A stretch of DNA of 64,000 nt from Nostoc sp. UHCC 0870 (GCF_022063185.1 NZ_CP091913.1:4352001-4416000); one strand, 5' to 3'; shown: positions 17,032 to 26,509, counted from the first letter of the stretch. Notes: generated by a model from the letters alone, not told the origin. Program-made: numbers and translations.

Positions 17032-19796
17032 GATATATTAGCCTTTAAAGATTTAATTAATTCGCGTATTTGTTTTATTTGAAATTTATCACTTAATTGT
17101 CTAACTTGTTTAATAAAGACGATAAAATCACCATTTAAATCTAATTCTTCTATTTCATTTAATATTACTTGTATTCCTTTGATATTCCCCCTCATAGCCA
17201 AATCTAATAGCTTATCAAGTTCTGATATTGGCGGCGCAACTATCAATTGAGAATTATTCTGTTGAGATAGTTGATTGTCAGCAAATTTTACTTGCTTACT
17301 CTCCTCTGCATAAATCCAATCGAGTTGTAAATAATCCTGTAAATACTTGAGTAAATCATCCATTTCTAAAGGCTTTGGCAAAAATTCATTTCCTCCCATT
17401 TGCAAACTTTTATTTCTATCACTCTCAAATACACTGGCAGAAGAAACTAAAATTGGAACTTTTTTTAATGACTCTGAATTTCTTAAAGCTTGAGTCATTT
17501 CAAAGCCATCCATGACAGGCATTGCTAAATCAGTAATAATCAGGTCAGGCTGATTTGTTATTGCTATATTTAATCCTTCTTGTCCATTCGTAGCTTCAAA
17601 GCATTCAAAACCAATTGGTCGTATAAAATTACAGATTATAGAACGGTTTTCCCATTTGTCATCTACAATCAGAATTTTTGGCTGTTTGTCTTGAATACCA
17701 ATAATTTTTTTCTTCTGTAATATAGTAGCCGGTTGTAACCAATGACTAATAACATTTAAATTTAAATCTAGCCAGAATTTACTACCAGTTCCCAAAATAC
17801 TATCTACTTGGATTTGACTACCCATTAAATCAGCAATTCTACAGCTAATAGCTAATCCTAATCCCGTACCTTCTGCTTGTTTATTTTTATCCCCTACTTG
17901 CTCAAAAGGTAAAAAAATCTTTGTCAATTGTTCAGGAGTCATTCCCACTCCTGTGTCTTCCACTAGAAATCTAATTTTGTTGAAATTGTCTCCTGCTTCT
18001 AACACTTGTATAGTGAAAGTGACTCCACCTGTCTCAGTAAATTTAATCGCATTACCAAGTAAATTAATTATTATTTGTCGTAACCGTTTCTCATCAGCAT
18101 TAATTGCTTGAGGGAGATTAGTATCTGGTTGGTAAACAAAAGAGATACCTTTTTGTTGGGCGCGGATACGACACATTTCGACTACTCCTGTGAGGAAGTA
18201 AGAGAAATCAAAATCCGTACTGTGTAATTCCAGTTTTCGCGCCTCGATTTTGGATAAGTCTAAAATATCGTTGATGAGAGTGAGCAGGTGAGAACCACAC
18301 TGATGAATAATATTAATGCCTTCTAATGTTGTTGGTGCTATGCTTTCAGAGCGTTCTAGAATTTGTGCGTACCCTAAAATTCCGTTGAGGGGTGTCCGCA
18401 GTTCGTGACTCATGTTTGCTAAAAATTCACTTTTAGCTTGGTTGGCGACATCAGCAGCAATTTTGGCGGTTTCTAACTCTTGGGTGCGATCGCACACTTT
18501 TTCTTCTAAGGTGCGAGAATAATCTTGGAGTTGCTGGTTAGCTTTTTCTAATTGTGATTGTTTATACAGGCTATTAGTAACAATTGTAGCCAGAAAAATT
18601 GTTAGCAGTGGTGAAATTACAGGAATCCACCAACCAAGCATAAATGCAGTGTAGCTACTCCCCAAACTGATGCCTATACCAGATAAAATTATGACGATTG
18701 GCAATCCAGGCAATGAGTGTTTACCCTTAGATTGAATTTGTAATCCTTGCCAAGTCACACCAGTAGTCACAAAAGACCAGCACAAAATCCATACCCATTC
18801 TGCTTGCTTAGACCAAACTCCTAGCAATGGTCTACCATCAACAGCAGCATTTAAAATTTGGCTAACTAAATTAGCATGAACTACTACCCCAGCCATGCGT
18901 TTGTCTTCATCCTGTAGATTGCGACTGTAACCAACGTTGACAAAATCATTAATACTCTTAGCTGTAGTCCCAATTAAAATAATGCGATCGCGGATTAATT
19001 GTGATGATGCAGAGTCATTCAGGATATCTCGCATTTTTACCGTGTCAAAATTTTCTTTGAATCCACGGTAATTCAAGATAATTTGGTATCCTCCAACATC
19101 TGCACCTCGATAACTAAATTCTTCACCAGTCAAAGGTGTAAATACTGCTTTCCCTAACCGCAAAGCAGAACCAGTTTGATCTAGTTGCTCTAAAGCAATA
19201 CCTTTGCTTTGAAGATACATTAAACTTAAGCGTGGTGCTAATCCTAAAAAGATTTTCTCCTCACTATCACCAGCAGATAGCAAAGCGCGTCTGACTTTAC
19301 CATCTGTATCTAAAAGCATATCAGCTAATGCAATTTGATTTAATTCAGATAATATAGGTGATGGAGCAACTTGATCCCCTGCTAATTTTTTGACTCCAAT
19401 CAAGTTAGGCGTAGATTTGATCGCTCCTACCAATTCTTGATGACCTGGTTCTACAGGTAAATCTCGATAAATATCCAAGCCGATAGCGGCTGGTTTGTGT
19501 GCTTTTAGTTTGACAATCAGCTTGGCTAAAATAGCGTCAGGAATAGGCCATTTACCAATTTGAGTAATGTCTTGTTCATCAATAGTGACAATTAAAATTC
19601 TTTTGTCTGGTGGTTCAGCAGGACGGAGAGCAAAAAATTGCTCCATAGCGTTCCACTCTAACAGTTGAAATAACCCTGTCATCCCTCCAGTCATGACACA
19701 TATTGCTACAGCAGGTGCTGTCATGAATATACTGCGGCAATCCTGGAAACACACCCTGTATATATACTTAACAATTGCTTTTATAGATGACTTCAT
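17028..19796 (-). CDS. CHASE2 sensor histidine kinase with C-terminal receiver
   Basis: About 922 residues from the ATG at 19796; a TTG five codons earlier (19811) is possible but less likely. Order: an N-terminal membrane segment (about 20-45), an extracytoplasmic CHASE2 domain (about 55-325, with RILIVTIDEQDITQIGKWP and DRIILIGTTAKSINDFVNVG), and three membrane segments (about 335-415). Next are a coiled coil, HisKA (phospho-His in FLANMSHELRTPLNGILGYA, about residue 464) and HATPase (N-box LLGNAIKFT, G-boxes EDTGVGM and GTGLGLA). A receiver follows (Asp in PDLIITDLAMPVMDG, about 755), then a helical tail of about 90 residues that may be an Hpt-like or regulatory part. CHASE2 domains sense unknown extracellular signals. 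It is translationally coupled to the next kinase by the ATGA overlap. Confidence 0.92.
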   Translation of the reverse strand: MKSSIKAIVKYIYRVCFQDCRSIFMTAPAVAICVMTGGMTGLFQLLEWNAMEQFFALRPAEPPDKRILIVTIDEQDITQIGKWPIPDAILAKLIVKLKAHKPAAIGLDIYRDLPVEPGHQELVGAIKSTPNLIGVKKLAGDQVAPSPILSELNQIALADMLLDTDGKVRRALLSAGDSEEKIFLGLAPRLSLMYLQSKGIALEQLDQTGSALRLGKAVFTPLTGEEFSYRGADVGGYQIILNYRGFKENFDTVKMRDILNDSASSQLIRDRIILIGTTAKSINDFVNVGYSRNLQDEDKRMAGVVVHANLVSQILNAAVDGRPLLGVWSKQAEWVWILCWSFVTTGVTWQGLQIQSKGKHSLPGLPIVIILSGIGISLGSSYTAFMLGWWIPVISPLLTIFLATIVTNSLYKQSQLEKANQQLQDYSRTLEEKVCDRTQELETAKIAADVANQAKSEFLANMSHELRTPLNGILGYAQILERSESIAPTTLEGINIIHQCGSHLLTLINDILDLSKIEARKLELHSTDFDFSYFLTGVVEMCRIRAQQKGISFVYQPDTNLPQAINADEKRLRQIIINLLGNAIKFTETGGVTFTIQVLEAGDNFNKIRFLVEDTGVGMTPEQLTKIFLPFEQVGDKNKQAEGTGLGLAISCRIADLMGSQIQVDSILGTGSKFWLDLNLNVISHWLQPATILQKKKIIGIQDKQPKILIVDDKWENRSIICNFIRPIGFECFEATNGQEGLNIAITNQPDLIITDLAMPVMDGFEMTQALRNSESLKKVPILVSSASVFESDRNKSLQMGGNEFLPKPLEMDDLLKYLQDYLQLDWIYAEESKQVKFADNQLSQQNNSQLIVAPPISELDKLLDLAMRGNIKGIQVILNEIEELDLNGDFIVFIKQVRQLSDKFQIKQIRELIKSLKANIS

Positions 19797-19935
19797 CAAG
19801 GTTGTATTCAAGAGAGGAAATTTTGAAAATCAAATAATACAAATAGTAATTTATAAAGAAGAAGCAAGAGTGGAAATTGCTTAAAGCTTTTTCCCTACTC
19901 TTGCTCTTGTTTTGTCTATTTTTGTTTAGTTTTAG

Positions 19936-20655
19936 TTAATTAGCAAGAGGGACTTCTGCGATCGCACTTAAATCAACAGACTTTAACATTTCTTGCCAAG
20001 AAGTAGCCACAGTAGAATTATTAGGTTGTCTTCTCTTTAACTCAGCCAGAGTAGCTAGGGAATCATACCAAATACCCATACTAGCGAGTTGAGACGCTAC
20101 CTCTAAACTAGACTGATTCTTGAAATTGCGATTAGATTCAACTCGACGAATCCATCCACTTACCCAAGGACTATCAGGCTCTAATTCTTCAGTGCAAATC
20201 ATCACTAAAGACCATTGATAATTCTTGCCTATTTTCAGTGCTGAAACTGAACTAGGAAGTTTAATTTCTATCACACCAGGTTTCTGAGGTAAGGCTAAGG
20301 TTGTCTGATAAGATTGCTTTCCTTGTTCATCTTGCAAGGCAAAAAGTGCTTTTTTAGCATTCGTTTGCGGAACATAAACCAATATTGCCGGACGCTCTGC
20401 TAATGTCAAGCCGATATTCGTTTTTGGTAACAATGGTGTAACTGAGGCTTCGGTAATTTTGCTCATATCAGCACCGCAAGTAGAAGCATCACGGGATGCT
20501 CCCCCAGTTGAGGTTTTTGGTGCTTGGGTTTTTGGTGGCTTGAAAGTCACCTGCGCCATACTAGGTGTGATTGAAAAGGGAATCGAGGATAAAGAAAATA
20601 AAAACGCGATTCCCAACAATTCTGTTTTGAAAAGATATTTCTTTTTGTTTGCCAT
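19936..20655 (-). CDS. DUF928 exported protein
   Basis: A 239-residue protein from the ATG at 20655 (a TTG at 20691 extends the frame by 12 codons but gives a worse signal peptide). A basic N-terminus is followed by a hydrophobic core (LLGIAFLFSLSSIPFSI) and the cleavage-like SMAQ. The body has the family features LTLAERPAILVYVPQ, an Ig-like beta middle region and a C-terminal helical part (LASMGIWYDSLATLAELKRR). DUF928 has no known function. From memory it commonly sits beside CHASE2 and CHAT-TPR genes in filamentous cyanobacteria, which fits a periplasmic partner of the CHASE2 sensor or the exported CHAT protein (inference). It lies 139 bp upstream of the kinase gene on the same strand and is probably the first gene of the operon. 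Confidence 0.85.
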   Translation of the reverse strand: MANKKKYLFKTELLGIAFLFSLSSIPFSITPSMAQVTFKPPKTQAPKTSTGGASRDASTCGADMSKITEASVTPLLPKTNIGLTLAERPAILVYVPQTNAKKALFALQDEQGKQSYQTTLALPQKPGVIEIKLPSSVSALKIGKNYQWSLVMICTEELEPDSPWVSGWIRRVESNRNFKNQSSLEVASQLASMGIWYDSLATLAELKRRQPNNSTVATSWQEMLKSVDLSAIAEVPLAN

Positions 20656-21373
20656 AAATAACTTATGTTTTGAGAAGTGTTTAAAAAGCAATTGGGTGCA
20701 GATATCTTGTTCCTAGCACAACACGGCGTAAATAAAGCAACTATCTAAAATAGTCAGAAAGCTTAAAAATAAGCACTCTTTTTTTATTTTTGCCTTCTTG
20801 TACTAGTCGGTACGTTAACTACTATTATTTTAATGTTATTTTTTATGATGTACCCTCAGTGAAATTACTGCTGACTCATCTTTGAGAATAAGTAAAACAG
20901 TAAAGACAACGCTATTTACTTCCTTGTGTTTCAACTTCATTAAATCTTATTTATTTAAATGCAACCTCTTGATTAAATAAGATGAACATATAAAAAGTTT
21001 ACTAGAAAATACTTAATACTTGCTCCCAGGCTTGGTAATTTCAAAGCCTATCTTTTTGTGATAATAACTTTGAATATTCAAGTTAAATAAATAACTTTAA
21101 AAAAAACTCATTTTCACAAAGATTTCTTATAGATTTTTGTATAAACAAAATATTTAATTTTCACAGATATTTAACCTACAAATAGGAAAATTTATTTATA
21201 TTGGCAGTTAATATTGCAAGGACAGGGCAACAAATAAGCTTGTGTGTTGAACTGACTACCTATTGAGATATCTCAGAAAACGGGCTGAAAATAGTGTGCT
21301 TCCTTAGATATGACAAAGGCTTTTTCATACTGACTCTCAATAGTAAACACTCAAATCATTAAGGTTTGTCAAA
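20656..21373. other. Long AT-rich intergenic region between divergent genes
   Basis: 718 bp separating the DUF928-led operon (minus) from the first metalloprotease-like gene (plus). It is strongly AT-rich and no ORF, RNA gene or repeat was recognised. It should carry the promoter of the DUF928/CHASE2/CHAT operon and that of the miniature metalloprotease-like gene. Confidence 0.5.
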
Positions 21374-21727
21374 ATGTCTTCAAATTGTTTGAAATCACTT
21401 CCTTTGTTCGGATGGCTTACACCCCTAACGTTAGCTGCTTCAATGGTGATAATTAGTAATACTTCAGCCCCAGCATTGCAATTTAATTTGACTGATGCAC
21501 CAGCGACAACCATAGACCAAATGCTCGGCGATGAAATGGCTAGTAGGGATTGGTCAAATTACCTAGCCGATAATGTCACCGTGATTCCTAGCAATAACAA
21601 TGAAAATGGCGATCGCGGTGAATCGCTAAACCAAATGATCAGTAGTCTTTACGCCTTGGATTGGAATTGGGATTGGTGGCGTTGGAATGGCTATTGGCGC
21701 GACTTGTGGGATCGACTTGTGGGATGA
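21374..21727 (+). CDS. Miniature derivative of the PEP-CTERM metalloprotease family
   Basis: A 117-residue protein with a signal peptide (hydrophobic residues 12-33, then SAPALQFN) that matches the first 50 residues of its two downstream paralogues (ALQFNLTDAP, QMLGDEMASRDWSNYLADNVTV). It then jumps straight to their C-terminal region (NGDRGESLNQMISS, then the tryptophan-rich WNWDWWRWNGYW). The metalloprotease core with HExxH and the PEP-CTERM tail are both absent. It looks like an internal-deletion copy of the tandemly duplicated gene. The 3' end lies in a 12-bp tandem repeat (21701-21746) where one extra base creates the stop. Whether it is expressed is unknown; it would be secreted and catalytically inert. 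Confidence 0.6.
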   Translation: MSSNCLKSLPLFGWLTPLTLAASMVIISNTSAPALQFNLTDAPATTIDQMLGDEMASRDWSNYLADNVTVIPSNNNENGDRGESLNQMISSLYALDWNWDWWRWNGYWRDLWDRLVG

Positions 21728-21746
21728 CTTGTGGGATGACTTGTGG
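21701..21746 (+). repeat. 12-bp tandem repeat GACTTGTGGGAT (3.75 copies)
   Basis: Units at 21701-21712, 21714-21725, 21726-21737 and a partial one at 21738-21746, with one extra C at 21713. Without that C the frame would read a DLWD repeat through to a TAA at 21771-21773; with it, translation stops at 21727. Confidence 0.85.
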
Positions 21747-21957
21747 CAATCCTCCGCCAAGGGACGCGCGTAAAAATAAAATACCAGCCAATCTGTATCA
21801 ACATTAAGTCAAGCAGAGTCCAACACTTTATCCGCCAGTCCCCAACTTAAAAACTAGAGGTAGCTCTTGGAGTAAAGAAGTAACTAACGATAACTGTCTT
21901 ACTTCCTCAGCCTCAAGAGCCTCCTCAGCTTATCTATATTATCTTGAGTCTAATTCC

Positions 21958-22705
21958 ATGAATAAAAATATCAATCACAGGCAAAATAAATCTCTTGGCT
22001 TAATCAAGCTACTTACACCTCTAACACTGGCTGGTTCTGTTGTCATGGTGGGTGGTACATCAGTCCAAGCCTTGCAATTTAATTTCACCTATGCACCAGG
22101 GACAACCCTTAACCAAATGCTCGGCTATGAGATGGCGGGTAAATATTGGTCAAATTACTTAGCCGATGATGTCACGGTCAATATCTTTATTGAGCCGACC
22201 AATAAGTTACCTACTAACGTCATTGGTGGGGCAATACCAGGGGTGACTTCGCAAAACTTTACTACCGTTTCTCAAGCACTACAAGCAGATGCTACCTCAC
22301 TTACCGATCAAAAAGCAGTTGCTAGTATATATAACCGATGTAATTCAACATCAACCTTTGTGCAACAAGGTACTGGTGGATACGTGCAGAATAACTGTAC
22401 AGGGTATAATGCTTATGCTAGACACTATAATGGTGGATCTTTTAACACTAATTATACTTACGGTGTCAACGATATCAATCTTACCCGTGCAAATGCTAAA
22501 GCTTTGGGGCTGATTGATGCTCACGATACTGACTATGATGCTTACATTTTGGTGAGTAACTTAGGTAATTTAACCCAGTCTCTCTCATGGAATTATTTTA
22601 CTGCCGCTAATAGCAGCAGTAATATTCCTACAAGCACTCTCGACTTTTTCAGTGTGGCAGTACATGAACTGACTCACACCCTCGGCTTTATTAGTGGTAT
22701 GGACT
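21958..22705 (+). pseudogene. NF038122-like metalloprotease, 5' part, interrupted by IS element
   Basis: The first 249 codons of a second paralogue. It has a signal peptide (residues 18-38, then VQALQFNFTYAPGTTLNQML), the pro/catalytic domain and an intact zinc motif, HELTHTLGF (about residue 237). The frame then runs directly into the left end of an IS element and stops at once at 22705-22707. The 3' part continues at 23852. Compared with the intact copy at 24929-26509, about 285 bp (roughly 95 codons, from just after GMD to AGGTRK) are missing across the insertion, so excision would not restore the gene. The truncated product would keep the zinc ligands but lose the rest of the domain and the sorting tail. 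Confidence 0.88.
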
Positions 22706-23849
22706 AGACATCTCCGAAAACAGTCAAAGCCTTTGTTTGGCTAGGCTGTAGCCACTAAATGCAATCATCTTAAATTAGCTATTCTGTACGATGAAATAAG
22801 ACTTTGAGATATTTGCTGTTGATAATTAGGCAAAAATATCTAGTTATATGCGATAATTTTAACCTGATGATATAGCTGATATTTCTAATGGTAATATTAG
22901 CCCTCGAATCCGTAACCTTACTAGCCCACAAATCGTCAAAATTACTTGCTTATATTTGCGGGTATTTAACCTAAATCTCTCTTGGACAACTCGAAAGATT
23001 TTGACTGACCGTATTCGATGTTCAACAAAGATTCGTTTAGATGAAAATATTTTGTTCTGTTCTTTCTGTTCAGTTGTTAGTTCTTGATTTCTTGGTTTCT
23101 TAATTGGAGTTGTAATTAAATCTTCTCCAAGATATGCCTTATCTCCTTTAAATCTTTGTTTGGCATCAAACTCTGAACGATATTCTCGGAACAAAGTTAT
23201 ATCGCTTTTTGGACCAGGTTCACCTGCCACAACATCAACGATATCACTAGCATCAGGTAAAATAATCATTTGAGTTTTAAATGTATGATTACTCTTCTTA
23301 CCTGAAAAATATTTCTTTTGTTCATCATTGTCTCTAGGTCTTTCTCTGACTTGTTCATAGCTATCTACTATTAATTCATATTCTGTGAGCATTTCTTTTA
23401 CTACTTCATAGTCAGAAGCGTTTTTTTTTTACTTGTTCAAGCAAACTTGATGGCAGTAATTCTCGCAAGTTAGGCAACCAATAGTTAAACGTATCGTTGG
23501 CTGTAGACTCACTTACTTCAAACTGAATACCTAGAAGTTGAAAGGTTGTCAGATGTCGGAGATACACTAAAGTTAAAATGATTTGTTCAGAAATAGATAA
23601 TTTTGGTTTCCGACCTCCTCCACCAGCAATAATTCTCACTTTCTTAGATTCCAGTAAAGCTTTTTTTTCATGATATAATCTTTCCCCATTTATGATTAAT
23701 TGTTGTAACTGTTCATATTCCAGACCTATTAACCTTTGGGTTTGTTTAGGATTCTCTTCAATGTAATTCAGTATATTGCTCATGCTTCTGTGTCAAAATA
23801 ACGCTTTAATGTTCTTTTATCACAGAATAATACTATTTTGGAGATGTCT
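22706..23849. mobile_element. IS5-superfamily insertion sequence (1.14 kb)
   Basis: Ends are inverted: AGACATCTCC (22706-22715) and GGAGATGTCT (23840-23849), with the similarity extending a few bases inwards (CCGAAAA / TTTTGG). It encodes one transposase on the minus strand in two frames (see 22859-23783). The flanks (GGACT on the left, TTAGTG on the right) show no target duplication, and about 285 bp of the host metalloprotease gene are missing at the junction. This points to an adjacent deletion after insertion or recombination between two copies. Confidence 0.88.
22859..23783 (-). CDS. IS5-family transposase in two frames joined at an A10 slip site
   Basis: Frame 1 (23783 to 23412, 123 residues) carries a helix-turn-helix-like N-terminus (KPKLSISEQIILTLVYLRHL, FQLLGIQFEVSESTANDTFN). 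Frame 2 (ATG at 23392, ending 22859) carries the DDE nuclease: first Asp in LIVDSYEQ, second in GDKAYLG, Glu in RIFVEHRIRSVK. The two join in a run of ten A on the coding strand (T at 23421-23430). Skipping one A gives a continuous EQVKKNASDYEVVKEMLTEY. Many elements of this group are known to make the full enzyme by slippage at such a site, so this is probably a programmed shift rather than decay. All three catalytic residues remain, so the element may be active. Confidence 0.85.
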
Positions 23850-23851
23850 TT

Positions 23852-24400
23852 AGTGCAGGGGGTACGAGAAAACTAGTTACAAATAATGATCTAACTGTTA
23901 TGGATGCTCTTGGTTGGAATCTCAAACAGAACAATCAAGACTTGCTCACCATCTTCAATAGTGCCAAATCTGGACTCGCCAGCAAGATGGGAGTAACTAC
24001 TAGTTGGATGAATAATAATCCTACTAAAGCCGCTTTACGTCTGACACCAGGATTCATTGATGCTAATAACAATAGCTACGACGATCGCGGCGAAGCCCTC
24101 AATAAAATGGTAACTAGCAGTGGTACTTATGACTGGGGTTGGAACGGTTATTGGTGGGGCTGGAATGGCTATTGGCAAGGTTGGGATGGCTTGGTATCAA
24201 ACGCCACCTTTAATCAAAATGGCTTTTGGCAAAATTTTGCTTGGGAGACACTGGATGAGTTTGGTGATGGTGATCATCCCAGCAGCTATACTCAAACTCA
24301 ATCTGTTCCCGAACCCACTACTATCTCTGGATTGTTAGGCATGGCTCTACTTGCTCTGACTGCAAGGCTCAAGCGTCATGACTCAAAAATCAAAACTTAG
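23852..24400 (+). pseudogene. NF038122-like metalloprotease, 3' part, beyond the IS element
   Basis: Continues the gene begun at 21958. The frame reads AGGTRKLVTNNDLTVMDALG right after the IS end, then NQDLLTIFNSAKSGLASKMG, the acidic segment NNNSYDDRGEALNKMVTSSG, the tryptophan-rich repeat WGWNGYWWGWNGYWQGWDGL and a PEP-CTERM tail (VPEPTTISGLLGMALLALTA followed by RLKR). It matches the intact paralogue almost throughout. An internal ATG at 23900 opens a 166-codon frame, but it has no signal peptide and is unlikely to be a functional gene. Confidence 0.85.
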
Positions 24401-24631
24401 TTGAAACAACATTTATTCCAGCAATTAGCAACACGAAAAATTAAGGTTAGAGAAATCATGGGTGTCTACCATATTAATTAAATAAAAGCCTTGAAAAAAG
24501 ATATTCGTGGCTTAATCCAAAACTCCATCATTTTATTTAACACACCAAGTATTATTCCTCTATTTATTAAATATTTTCAGGATATTTAAGTATTTTTCAC
24601 ATCAATAAATTCATTCAAAACAATTCTTAAT

Positions 24632-24743
24632 AAATATAGCAATCCCAATCCAAAAGTGAGGAAAATACTGAGATAGAAATCGTTATCTTATGGGCATTTG
24701 AGGCTTATTGAACTCTCACATATCATTTAGGATTGCTATATTT
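24632..24743. repeat. MITE-like element with perfect 14-bp inverted ends
   Basis: AAATATAGCAATCC (24632-24645) is perfectly inverted as GGATTGCTATATTT (24730-24743). The 112-bp body has partly complementary arms (GTGAG / CTCAC) and no coding capacity. It lies in the 528-bp gap between the broken and the intact metalloprotease genes; nothing else was recognised there. Confidence 0.75.
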
Positions 24744-24928
24744 CATGCAAATGTTGTTTTCATGAATTTGCACCAGGTTGTTTAATCTTATAATTCACGC
24801 CATTTTTCATATATATTTTACACATTTTCCACAAAGGTATTTGTATATTTGTAATTAATCTGCATCGCTGGGTTGCTTATTTAACTGGAAAACACCAAAG
24901 CTTAATTCACGTTTTTGGATTTAATACT

Positions 24929-26509
24929 ATGAATATAAACATCAAGAATCGGCAAAGCAAATCCTTTAGTTTACTCAAACTAATTACACCTTTAACGCTG
25001 GCTAGCTCTATGGTAATGAGCGTTGGCTCGTCAGCCCAAGCCTTGCAATTTAATTTCACCTATGCACCCGGTACAACCCTTAACCAAATGCTTGGCTATG
25101 AGATGGCTGGTAGATATTGGTCAAATTATTTGGCTGATGATGTTACCCTCAATATCTTTATTGAACCGACCAGTATGTTACCTACTAATGTGATTGGTGG
25201 GGCAATACCAGGGGTAACTTCACAAAATTACAGTAACGTCGTTAAAAGACTACAAGCAGACATCACTTCATCTGCTGATCAGGCATTTGTAAACAATCTC
25301 GGCAGTAAATGTAATAGTCAATGGGTGTATCTCAATGGCAGATGGGTATATGAATGCGTGGGTTATTCTGTTACCACAACCAGTAATTTTAGCGCCTTTA
25401 GTTCTAGTACCAGTCAAATTAATCTTACCCGTGCAAATGCTAAAGCTTTGGGGCTAATTAACCCTCACGATACTGCTTATGATGCCTATATACTTGCAAG
25501 TAACTTAGGTAATCTTACTCATCCTCTCTCATGGAATTATATTTCTCCCACCAATACCAGCAATAATATTGCTACAAAGACTCTAGACTTTTTCAGTGTG
25601 GCAGTACATGAACTGGGTCATAGCCTGGGCTTTATTAGTGGTGTGGATTCACCGGAATATGCAAACTTGTTGTCAACACAAAATCGTTGGCTCAGACCAG
25701 ATCCGTCTAAATATACTTACTTGATGGATATGTTGCGTTTCTCTGACACTTACACGGCTCAGTATATGAAAATAGTTGATTTATCTATAGGTTTAGAGGC
25801 TACTTTATCTATTGATGGCAATACAAAATTAGCTAATATGTCTACTGGAATTAGTAGATTTGGAGGAGACGGTTATCAAGGCAGTCACTGGAAAAGCGAT
25901 GGTATCTATGATGGCATTATGGAGGCTACTCTGGGTGCAGGCGGCACGAGAAAACTTGTGACCAATAATGATCTGACTGCTTTAGATGTCATGGGTTGGA
26001 ATCGATGGAATAACACTGAAAACCTACTCACCATCTTCAATAGTGCCAAATCTGGACTAGCAGAAAAGGTAGGAGTTGCTACTAATTATTGGGGTTATCT
26101 AGGTACTTCGACTTATATCAGTTGGATGGATGCTTATCCTGATTGGATTGCTTCACTTCTAGCACCTACTTACATCGATGCCAATGCTAATGGACGTGAC
26201 GATCGCGGTGAAGCATTAAACAGCATGATCACTAGCAGTGGTAGATACAATTGGGGTTGGAATGGTTATTGGTGGGGTTGGAATGGCTATTGGCAAGGTT
26301 GGGATGGCTTAGTAGCAAATGCCGACTTTAATCAAAATGGCTTTTGGCAAAATTTCGCCTGGTCAACACTCGATGAAAATGAAGATGGTGATCATCCCAG
26401 TAGCTATTCCCAAACTGAATCTGTTCCCGAACCTACAACTATCTCTGGCTTATTAGCAATGGCTGTACTGGGTATTGCTGCTCGACTCAAGCGTTGTCGT
26501 GAAAATTAG
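24929..26509 (+). CDS. Exported PEP-CTERM zinc metalloprotease (NF038122-like), intact copy
   Basis: A 526-residue protein with a signal peptide (hydrophobic residues 17-37, cleavage near AQALQ) and an N-terminal domain (FNFTYAPGTTLNQMLGYEMA). A metzincin-type zinc site, HELGHSLGF (about residues 227-235), has the two histidines, the glutamate and the following glycine in place. Further on are NNDLTALDVMGWN, an acidic DANANGRDDRGEAL segment and a tryptophan-rich tandem WGWNGYWWGWNGYWQGWDGL (about 450-470). It ends with a PEP-CTERM sorting signal (VPEPTTISGLLAMAVLGIAA, then RLKRC), which implies export and processing at the cell surface. Substrate unknown. It is the only complete member of three tandem paralogues; high similarity of the 5' regions indicates recent duplication. 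Confidence 0.88.
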   Translation: MNINIKNRQSKSFSLLKLITPLTLASSMVMSVGSSAQALQFNFTYAPGTTLNQMLGYEMAGRYWSNYLADDVTLNIFIEPTSMLPTNVIGGAIPGVTSQNYSNVVKRLQADITSSADQAFVNNLGSKCNSQWVYLNGRWVYECVGYSVTTTSNFSAFSSSTSQINLTRANAKALGLINPHDTAYDAYILASNLGNLTHPLSWNYISPTNTSNNIATKTLDFFSVAVHELGHSLGFISGVDSPEYANLLSTQNRWLRPDPSKYTYLMDMLRFSDTYTAQYMKIVDLSIGLEATLSIDGNTKLANMSTGISRFGGDGYQGSHWKSDGIYDGIMEATLGAGGTRKLVTNNDLTALDVMGWNRWNNTENLLTIFNSAKSGLAEKVGVATNYWGYLGTSTYISWMDAYPDWIASLLAPTYIDANANGRDDRGEALNSMITSSGRYNWGWNGYWWGWNGYWQGWDGLVANADFNQNGFWQNFAWSTLDENEDGDHPSSYSQTESVPEPTTISGLLAMAVLGIAARLKRCREN

